Assembly (NCBI GenBank): GCA_947476485.1
Contig: CANJQU010000009.1
Location: 1 to 64,000 of the forward strand
DNA: 64,000 bases
Direction of reading: 5' to 3'
DNA from: Chitinophagaceae bacterium
GTDB taxonomy: Bacteria > Bacteroidota > Bacteroidia > Chitinophagales > Chitinophagaceae
Made by a program: the position numbers and the translations under genes. Below are positions 57,057 to 64,000 of this stretch, one piece after another. The stretch's first letter is position 1, and each line of letters starts with the position of its first letter. Below the pieces are notes generated by a model. It saw only the letters and a program-made list of their open reading frames with translations, did no database searches and had not been told where the DNA came from.

Positions 57057-57686
57057 ATGAGCAATATGTTTTTCAAAAAAAATAAGGCTATGAATGACAA
57101 TACAAAGGACAATAAAAAATCTATGAATGAAAATGCCGACAACATGGCACATAATGACGAAGTTGATGAAGCTTTGTCAAACGTGTTGAATGCCGATGAT
57201 AGCCGGGTTGGAGAAGCCCTTAGTGAAGGCAACGATGAAGAGATAGAAAAACTGGAAGCCGCCGTGCAGGAGCAAAAGGATAAATATCTGCGCCTGATGG
57301 CAGAATTTGACAATTACAAAAGGCGGGTTGCTAAAGAGAAAGAAGAACTTAGACTAACTGGTGGCAAAGACATTGTGCAATCTCTGCTTGTGGTGCTTGA
57401 CGACATTGACCGTGCAGGCAAACAACTGGGGAGCACCACAGATGTCACAGTGCTTAGAGAAGGCGTATCATTAATATTTAATAAATTGCGCGCCGTGATG
57501 CAGCAAAAGGGCCTTCGCGCTATGGAGGCAGTAAACGAGGAATTTAATCCTGACCTTCACGAAGCAATTACGGAGATACCGGCCCCTAATGAAGGAATGA
57601 TAGGAAAGGTGATAGATATGGTGGAGCCTGGATACTATCTGAATGACCGGCTGATAAGGCATGCAAAGGTAGTAGTCGGAAAGTAA
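57057..57686 (+). CDS. grpE: Nucleotide exchange factor GrpE
   Basis: 'KYLRLMAEFDNYKRRVAKEKEEL', 'FNPDLHEAITEIPAPNEGMIGKVIDMVEPGYYLNDRLIRHAKVVVGK'. Confidence 0.96.
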   Translation: MSNMFFKKNKAMNDNTKDNKKSMNENADNMAHNDEVDEALSNVLNADDSRVGEALSEGNDEEIEKLEAAVQEQKDKYLRLMAEFDNYKRRVAKEKEELRLTGGKDIVQSLLVVLDDIDRAGKQLGSTTDVTVLREGVSLIFNKLRAVMQQKGLRAMEAVNEEFNPDLHEAITEIPAPNEGMIGKVIDMVEPGYYLNDRLIRHAKVVVGK

Positions 57687-57835
57687 CCCCATCCTTCCTG
57701 ACGCGAGTTCTCAGCATTATGAAAGAGCGAAAACGTGGGAATTGATAAAAAATTGAAAACTTGCGTAGGTAAGGTTTGAGGTATTTGTTCACAAAATAAG
57801 AGAACGTCCTGCAAATGCGGGATTTGGGTTTACAG

Positions 57836-59005
57836 ATGGCAAAACGAGATTATTACGAAATTCTGGGTGTGTCGAAAAGTTCGGCGGCTGACGAGATAAA
57901 AAAATCTTATCGCAAAATTGCGCTTCAGTTTCACCCGGACAGGAACCCCGGAAATAAGGAAGCGGAAGAAAAATTCAAAGAGGCTGCAGAGGCATATGAT
58001 GTACTAGGCAACCCCGACAAGCGTGCCCAATACGATCGTTTTGGTCATGCAGGAATGGGCGGCAGCGGCGGCGGCTATGGGCAAGGTGGCCCCGGCGGTA
58101 TGCGCATGGAAGACATCTTCTCCAACTTCGGCGATATTTTTGGCAACGACTTCGGCAATATGTTTGGTGGCGGCGGCGGTGGCGGTGGTCGCAGGCAAGG
58201 CAGCCGTGGCGCCAACCTGCGGATAAAGCTAAAAATGGATTTTAACGAAATCGCAAACGGCACCAACAAAAAAATAAAAGTAAAGAAGCACATTGTTTGC
58301 CAGCAATGCTCCGGCAGCGGTGCTAAGGACAAAGGTTCAGTGCAGACATGCGGCACTTGTGCCGGATCGGGTCAGGTGAGAAGGGTTACCAATACGTTCC
58401 TGGGGCAGATGCAGACAGTAACCACCTGCCCTACCTGCAGCGGCGAAGGAAGCACTATTACCCAGAAATGCAGTAATTGTAAAGGCGAAGGACGTGTGTA
58501 TGGCGAAGAGACACTAAGCCTGGATATACCGGCGGGTGTGCAGGACGGTATGCAATTGAGCATGCACGGCCGAGGCAATGCCGGTGAACGTGGTGGCCCT
58601 CCGGGCGATCTGCTATTGCTGGTAGAAGAAGAAAAACACGAATTCCTGACGAGGCATGACCTGGATGTGATCTACCAACTACATATTTCATTTCCAGAAG
58701 CGGTACTTGGTATGCAGGCGGAAGTGCCTACAATAGATGGCAAGGCCAAAATAAAAGTTCCGCCGGGAACTCAGAGCGGCAAAATATTCCGGCTGAAAGG
58801 CAAGGGCTTCCCAGCCTTCCAGAGCTACGAAAAAGGTGATGAACTCATAGAAGTGAATGTGTGGTCGCCGCAGCACCTGAGTAATGAGGAGAAGGACATG
58901 ATGGAAAAACTGAAGAACTCACCCAATTTCAAGCCGGGGCCAAATGCCAAGGCGGAGCGGGAAGAGCGTGGTTTTTTTGATAAGATAAAGGATGCATTCG
59001 GATAA
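57836..59005 (+). CDS. dnaJ: Chaperone protein DnaJ
   Basis: '[39 protein letters not shown]', four CxxCxGxG motifs. Confidence 0.97.
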   Translation: MAKRDYYEILGVSKSSAADEIKKSYRKIALQFHPDRNPGNKEAEEKFKEAAEAYDVLGNPDKRAQYDRFGHAGMGGSGGGYGQGGPGGMRMEDIFSNFGDIFGNDFGNMFGGGGGGGGRRQGSRGANLRIKLKMDFNEIANGTNKKIKVKKHIVCQQCSGSGAKDKGSVQTCGTCAGSGQVRRVTNTFLGQMQTVTTCPTCSGEGSTITQKCSNCKGEGRVYGEETLSLDIPAGVQDGMQLSMHGRGNAGERGGPPGDLLLLVEEEKHEFLTRHDLDVIYQLHISFPEAVLGMQAEVPTIDGKAKIKVPPGTQSGKIFRLKGKGFPAFQSYEKGDELIEVNVWSPQHLSNEEKDMMEKLKNSPNFKPGPNAKAEREERGFFDKIKDAFG

Positions 59006-59085
59006 AGCGGCAAAAGCTACGTTATCATGACTACCCGTGAAGCAAAACCTTGCCGGCTGTTCATCGTTTTTTAATAAATTGCAGC

Positions 59086-60102
59086 ATGAAATGTGCATCG
59101 ATAAAGTATCTCCCTGTCATATTGGGCTTTGTACTTTTTATTAGCTGTAAGAATGGTACCGCTCCGGCATCCAATCCAGACCCTATATTTTCCAGTGATC
59201 CCCGCCTGAAAAATATTACTGAGCAAATCAACAAATCGCCCAAAGATGCAGCGTTGTATTTTGAGCGGGGCCGCATGTTGCACAGGTTGCGCATAGATAC
59301 CCTGGCACTGAAAGACTTTAAGACAGCGGCCACGCTGGACACCAGTCAGGCGCAATATTTCAGCGCCGTTGGCGACATGCTGTTTGAAAATAAAGATGTA
59401 ACGGGATCTATAGAATGGATCCAAAAGGCGATCAACAAAAACCCGGAAGACCCAAGGGCCCACCTGAAGATATCCAAGCTATTTTTATGCCTCAAGGACT
59501 ACCCGCATGCGTTTAGTGAAATAAACATCGCGTTGCGTCACAACCCGCACAATGCCGAGGGATATTTCCTGAAAGGAATGGTATATAAGGATATTAAAGA
59601 CACCGCACAGGCCTTGTCCAGCTTTGAGACATCGAGACAGGAGGACCCCGACTACCGTGACGCCATTATACAGATCGGACTGATCTACAGCTCGAAGAAT
59701 AATCCGATCGCGCTTAAATACTTTGATGATGCTTTCAGTAAAGACAGTACGGACGTGATGCCTGTTTTTGCGAAAGGAGTGTTTTACCAGAATAATAAAG
59801 AATATGAAAAAGCGAAGGAGGAATATAGAAAATGTGTGTTACGAAACAGCCGTTATGTGGATGCCTACTTTAATATGGGCTACCTGCTGATGCAGGAAGA
59901 TTCAGTAGAGAAATCATTCAGGCAATATGATATTGTTACAAAAATAAGCCCGCTCAATGCTCCTGCCTATTACAACCGCGGACTATGCAATGAGATGATG
60001 GGTAAAACAAAGGAAGCGATGGCGGATTATGGGCAGGCACGTGGCCTCGATACAGTTTATGTATTACCAAAAGAAGCGCTGAAACGTTTAGGAGTGAAGT
60101 AA
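59086..60102 (+). CDS. TPR lipoprotein
   Basis: Lipobox 'LGFVLFISCKNG'; multiple TPRs. Confidence 0.85.
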   Translation: MKCASIKYLPVILGFVLFISCKNGTAPASNPDPIFSSDPRLKNITEQINKSPKDAALYFERGRMLHRLRIDTLALKDFKTAATLDTSQAQYFSAVGDMLFENKDVTGSIEWIQKAINKNPEDPRAHLKISKLFLCLKDYPHAFSEINIALRHNPHNAEGYFLKGMVYKDIKDTAQALSSFETSRQEDPDYRDAIIQIGLIYSSKNNPIALKYFDDAFSKDSTDVMPVFAKGVFYQNNKEYEKAKEEYRKCVLRNSRYVDAYFNMGYLLMQEDSVEKSFRQYDIVTKISPLNAPAYYNRGLCNEMMGKTKEAMADYGQARGLDTVYVLPKEALKRLGVK

Positions 60103-60173
60103 TGTGCATATTGAAAAATGTGCAATTGGGGAGATTTTTGACTTTTTATTTTTGACTTTTGAATTTGAAAAAT

Positions 60174-60827
60174 ATGCCGATAATAGCACCCTCTATGCTT
60201 TCTGCAGACTTCCTGAACCTGGGAGCGGAAATAGACATGATCAATGAAAGTGAAGCAGACTGGTTTCATCTTGATGTGATGGATGGCCAGTTTGTACCAA
60301 ACATCAGTTATGGTATGCCTATTATAGCGCAGATGAAAAAGCGCGCCAAGAAAACCTTTGACGTGCACCTGATGATCGAGAACCCTGAACGTTACCTCGA
60401 AGATTTTAAGAAAGCCGGAGCTGACTACCTGACCGTGCATTACGAAACCGGTTATCATCTTCATCGCACGCTTACCTCCATCAGGGCCCTGGGCATGAAA
60501 GCCGGCTTATCTATTAATCCGCATACGCCTGTTGAGATGGTGCAGGATATCATACACGAGATTGACCTGCTGCTGATCATGAGCATTAACCCTGGCTTCG
60601 GCGGACAGAAATTCTTACCGCTCACTTACAAGAAGATACGCACAGCACGAGAATTGATCACGCGCACCGGAAGCAATACACTTATTGAAATTGACGGTGG
60701 TGTAACCCTCGAAAATGCTGCTGAGATCGTAGCCGCAGGTACGGACGTTTTGGTTGCAGGCAATACTGTTTTTTCTGCACCTGACCCCAAAGCCATGATA
60801 AAAAGTTTAAAGCAGGCGGGGAAATAA
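60174..60827 (+). CDS. rpe: Ribulose-phosphate 3-epimerase
   Basis: 'PIIAPSMLSADFLNLGAEIDMINESEADWFHLDVMDGQFVPNISYG', 'LIMSINPGFGGQKF'. Confidence 0.96.
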   Translation: MPIIAPSMLSADFLNLGAEIDMINESEADWFHLDVMDGQFVPNISYGMPIIAQMKKRAKKTFDVHLMIENPERYLEDFKKAGADYLTVHYETGYHLHRTLTSIRALGMKAGLSINPHTPVEMVQDIIHEIDLLLIMSINPGFGGQKFLPLTYKKIRTARELITRTGSNTLIEIDGGVTLENAAEIVAAGTDVLVAGNTVFSAPDPKAMIKSLKQAGK

Positions 60828-60834
60828 AGTTATA

Positions 60835-63279
60835 TTGAACACGTTTAATTGGGGTATGCTTCGAAAACCAGCCTGTTTATCTGTTTTTTTTCTCTTCACG
60901 TGCTTATGTGCATTTGCTCAGCATGGCACGATAAGCGGCATAGTGCGGGACGATAAAGGTAAGCCCCTGGAGTTTGCGATCGTAGCTGATGCGGCAACAG
61001 GTATAGGGGCATACACTAACGCCAAAGGCTTCTACCTGCTTGAAGTACCGGCAGAGAAAAACCTGAGCATTGTTTATTCCTACCAACGGGAAAAAGTGCA
61101 TAAAGTGATACGTCTTTCGGCCAGTGAGCTGCGCACTATAGACGTGACCCTAAAAGTAAATTCAAGCGAACTGAAAGAGTTTGTGTTCAAGGATACCAGA
61201 ACCCGCTTTGAAGCTGGTAGCGTGGTCATCGATCCAGCATTGGCTTTCGTCAACCCTGGCCCCACCGGAGGTATTGAGGCCTTGATAAAACTGGCAGTGG
61301 GCTCTCACAATGAGCTTACATCGCAATATAGTGTGCGCGGCGGGAACTACGATGAGAACCTCGTCTATGTAAATGATTTTGAGATATACAGGCCTTTCCT
61401 GGTGCGCAGCGGACAGCAGGAAGGATTAAGCTTCATTAACCCTGCACTCGTTTCAAACGTGAATTTTTCCGTAGGTGGTTTCCAGGCTAAGTATGGAGAT
61501 AAAATGGCCAGTGTGCTGGATGTGTCTTACAAACGTCCTAACAAGTTCTCAGGTTCTGTGATGATGAGCCTCCTGGGCGCAAGCCTGCACCTGGAGGGCG
61601 CATCTAAAAACCGCAAGCTTACCTACTTAATTGGCGCAAGGCAGAAAAGCAATCAGTACCTGTTACAGTCGCAACCTACCAAGGGTATTTATAATCCCTC
61701 CTTCTCCGACCTGCAGGCTTTGGTGAATTATCGCATCAACAGCCGGTGGGAACTGGAAATGATCGCTAATTATGCACGGAACAGGTTTACATTTTTTCCC
61801 GAAACGCAAACTGCGAGCTTTGGCGTCCTGAACCAGGCCTACCAGCTAGATGTCTTTTACCAGGGGAGTGAGTTCGACCAGTTTGACTCACGGTTTGGCG
61901 GCGTTTCAGCTACCTATCATTCCCGCGACTCTCTTTTAAAATTAAAATTCCTTGCGTCGGGCTTCCAGACCACTGAGTTTGAGACCTATGATATAAACGG
62001 CCAATACCTGTTCGGCGAGTTGCAGACGGATATGAGTAAGTCGAATTTCGGGCAGATAAAAACCTACCTCGGCACTGGCGGCATACAGGATTTTGCAAGG
62101 AACTACCTTAATGTGAGTGTGGGTGATGTAGGCTTCCGTGGTTCATATGATGCCCGGAAGAACTTCATCCAGTTTGGAGCTAACGGAACTGTTACCAGCA
62201 TCAGTGATGACCTGCATGAGTGGCAACGCAGGGACTCTGCCGCGTTTTCCCAGCCTTACATCCCCGCAAGGCTGCAAATGGCATATTTTTATCACTCATC
62301 TGCTAATTTCAACTATGCGCGTGTAAGTGCCTTTATCCAGGATAACATACACTTTGATTCACTCAATAAATTCACTGCAACCGTCGGAGTGCGTTTTAAC
62401 TATAGTGCACTCAATGGCGAGTTTATCACTAGCCCGCGTGTGCAACTGGCATTCAAACCGGTTTGGAAAAAAGACTGGGTGTTCAAATTCTCAACAGGGC
62501 TTTACGCACAACCACCCTTTTACCGCGAGATGCGCGATCTTACCGGGGGCGTGAATTTGCAGCTCAGGGCACAGAAATCTTACCAGGTAGTGTTAGGCTC
62601 TGACTATAATTTTAAAATGTATGGAAGGCCGTTCAAGATAACCGCTGAAACCTATTATAAAAAGCTGTGGGACCTTGACCCATACTACTACGACAATGTA
62701 CGCATCAGGTATACGGGTAAGAATGACGCTATAGGCTATGTATATGGTGGCGAAGTCCGCTTGTATGGCGACCTGGTCAAAGATGCCACTTCCTGGATCA
62801 GTATTGGCATGATGAAGGCCGACCAAAAAGTTACGGACAGCACCAGCATACCTGGCTACGCGAATTATTTTCCCCTACCCTCTGACCAAAGGTTTTCGCT
62901 GGGTATGTATTTCGAGGATTACCTGCCACGCAACAAAAATTTCAAGGTTCACATAAGCGCCATCTATGCTACCGGCCTTCCGGTAGGGTCCCCTAATGGT
63001 CACTTGTTCCAACGTACATTGCGCCTTCCAGATTACAAGCGAGTTGATATTGGCTTCTCGGCATTGTTACTGGATGCAGCTCGTAAAAACCATCCCGCAC
63101 ACAGCTTTTTCAATAACATGAAAAGCATATGGGCAAGCCTGGAAGTATTTAACCTGCTCAGCATACAGAATACGTTATCTTACACATGGATACAGGACCA
63201 GACCAGTCAAAAAGTATATGCTGTGCCGAATCGTCTCACATCACGCCTACTGAACCTGAAACTGATGTTCAATTTTTAA
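60835..63279 (+). CDS. TonB-dependent receptor with carboxypeptidase-like N-terminal domain
   Basis: 'HGTISGIVRDDKGKPLEFAIVADAATGIGAYTNAKGFYLLEVPA', plug 'YSVRGGNYDENLVYVNDFEIYRPFLVRSGQQEGLSFINPALV'; TTG start or ATG 60856. Confidence 0.92.
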   Translation: MNTFNWGMLRKPACLSVFFLFTCLCAFAQHGTISGIVRDDKGKPLEFAIVADAATGIGAYTNAKGFYLLEVPAEKNLSIVYSYQREKVHKVIRLSASELRTIDVTLKVNSSELKEFVFKDTRTRFEAGSVVIDPALAFVNPGPTGGIEALIKLAVGSHNELTSQYSVRGGNYDENLVYVNDFEIYRPFLVRSGQQEGLSFINPALVSNVNFSVGGFQAKYGDKMASVLDVSYKRPNKFSGSVMMSLLGASLHLEGASKNRKLTYLIGARQKSNQYLLQSQPTKGIYNPSFSDLQALVNYRINSRWELEMIANYARNRFTFFPETQTASFGVLNQAYQLDVFYQGSEFDQFDSRFGGVSATYHSRDSLLKLKFLASGFQTTEFETYDINGQYLFGELQTDMSKSNFGQIKTYLGTGGIQDFARNYLNVSVGDVGFRGSYDARKNFIQFGANGTVTSISDDLHEWQRRDSAAFSQPYIPARLQMAYFYHSSANFNYARVSAFIQDNIHFDSLNKFTATVGVRFNYSALNGEFITSPRVQLAFKPVWKKDWVFKFSTGLYAQPPFYREMRDLTGGVNLQLRAQKSYQVVLGSDYNFKMYGRPFKITAETYYKKLWDLDPYYYDNVRIRYTGKNDAIGYVYGGEVRLYGDLVKDATSWISIGMMKADQKVTDSTSIPGYANYFPLPSDQRFSLGMYFEDYLPRNKNFKVHISAIYATGLPVGSPNGHLFQRTLRLPDYKRVDIGFSALLLDAARKNHPAHSFFNNMKSIWASLEVFNLLSIQNTLSYTWIQDQTSQKVYAVPNRLTSRLLNLKLMFNF

Positions 63280-63391
63280 CCTATTACCCACCTGAACAGG
63301 GCATTTTCGACGTATTTTATAATACAGCATCCTCCGAAACGCTTGCCTGCAGCGCACTTTCGCTATGATAATAATTTTATCAGAAAAACAT

Positions 63392-63421
63392 TTTGTGGGA
63401 AAGGGTATATTCTTATCTTTG
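63392..63421 (+). promoter_or_regulatory. Promoter of tRNA-Lys
   Basis: TTTG-N18-TATCTTTG, about 50 nt upstream of tRNA 5' end. Confidence 0.6.
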
Positions 63422-63470
63422 CGCTCCCAATGACTGTTTTAATACAGCCGTTGTTCAGTTCTTACTTTAT

Positions 63471-63543
63471 GATTTCGTAGCTCAGTTGGTAGAGCAATAC
63501 ACTTTTAATGTATGGGTCTTGGGTTCGAGTCCCAACGGAATCA
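63471..63543 (+). tRNA. tRNA-Lys (anticodon TTT)
   Basis: Acceptor GATTTCG/CGGAATC, anticodon arm ATACA-CTTTTAA-TGTAT, T-arm TTGGG-TTCGAGT-CCCAA; CCA not encoded. Confidence 0.97.
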
Positions 63544-63548
63544 CTTCA

Positions 63549-63583
63549 AGCCTCTGGAAGCAACACTTTCAGGGGCTTTTTTT
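63549..63583 (+). terminator. Terminator downstream of tRNA-Lys
   Basis: AGCCTCTGGAAG-CAACA-CTTTCAGGGGCT-TTTTTT, 12-bp stem with G-U pairs. Confidence 0.88.
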
Positions 63584-63826
63584 ATGCAGGTGGCAGTTTA
63601 GGTGGCACTTGCAATTATCATACCTCATGCCGCAACTAATAACATACACGCTCACTAATAGCAGCGTTGCCCGGCTATTTCAAAAAATAATTCAAAATTT
63701 AACCAACTTATTTTTCTGTTCTGTTGTCTATTATAGTACAAAAGAATTTTCAAATCACTTATGACCTACGGACAAATGACGGCAAGTTCAATACAAAATA
63801 AATTTCACAACAAAACGTTAAATTTA

Positions 63827-63858
63827 TTTGTTTTTTCCAATAACCTGACGTATCTTTG
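63827..63858 (+). promoter_or_regulatory. Promoter with no CDS completed downstream in window
   Basis: TTTG-N20-TATCTTTG, matching the Bacteroidetes primary promoter architecture. Confidence 0.55.
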
Positions 63859-64000
63859 TGTAACAAATAAGGGGTAGTAAAACACCCGGAAATTTCATCT
63901 CATAGGCAATTAATTTTGCCACCCACGGAGTTACACCTTAAATGGTTGGGCTGCGACTAATAGGATTACCAAACGAGTTCCCACGAATTTCATTTGACGT

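Noticed and set aside
63393-63764. 123-aa ORF spanning the tRNA
   Set aside because: Reads through tRNA-Lys and its terminator
1-64000. Known defence, toxin-antitoxin, secretion-system or biosynthetic gene clusters
   Set aside because: No restriction, nuclease, reverse transcriptase, NRPS/PKS or T9SS-core genes recognised in any frame

Overview
This is a chromosomal window from a Bacteroidota bacterium, probably Chitinophagaceae-like. That placement is inferred from T9SS sorting domains, TAnnTTTG promoters, the rpmB-rpmG-DUF4295 block, GSCFA, DUF6089-like proteins and bacillithiol genes. I found about 55 plausible protein-coding genes and one tRNA-Lys(TTT). I found no rRNA, CRISPR array, intact transposase or recognisable defence island. 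Most genes are housekeeping or metabolic: ftcD, bshB1, rpmB/rpmG, rmlA/rmlB, efp-accB-accC, lpdA, recN, ahpC/ahpD, pcm, a DEAD-box helicase, a polyprenyl synthase, grpE-dnaJ, rpe and a TonB-dependent receptor. The main accessory gene is a 9.3-kb gene for a ~3100-aa secreted repeat protein (about 26 Cys-containing repeats, Ig-like domains, T9SS tail). The most interesting non-coding signals are: (1) a TGGCAC-N4-TTTA element 29-31 nt upstream of three small genes, resembling a degenerate sigma-54 -24/-12 promoter; (2) an exact 67-bp-period array of double-hairpin REP-like repeats at about 35085-35300; (3) a well-formed TTTG-N20-TATCTTTG promoter past the tRNA-Lys, followed by a hairpin-rich leader with no gene completed in the window; (4) perfect hairpins inside two gene clusters; (5) recurring T-rich or A-rich oligomers at gene ends. 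I cannot demonstrate a wholly new biological system from sequence alone. The best leads are the shared promoter element on small genes, the giant repeat protein, and the structured leader at the right end.
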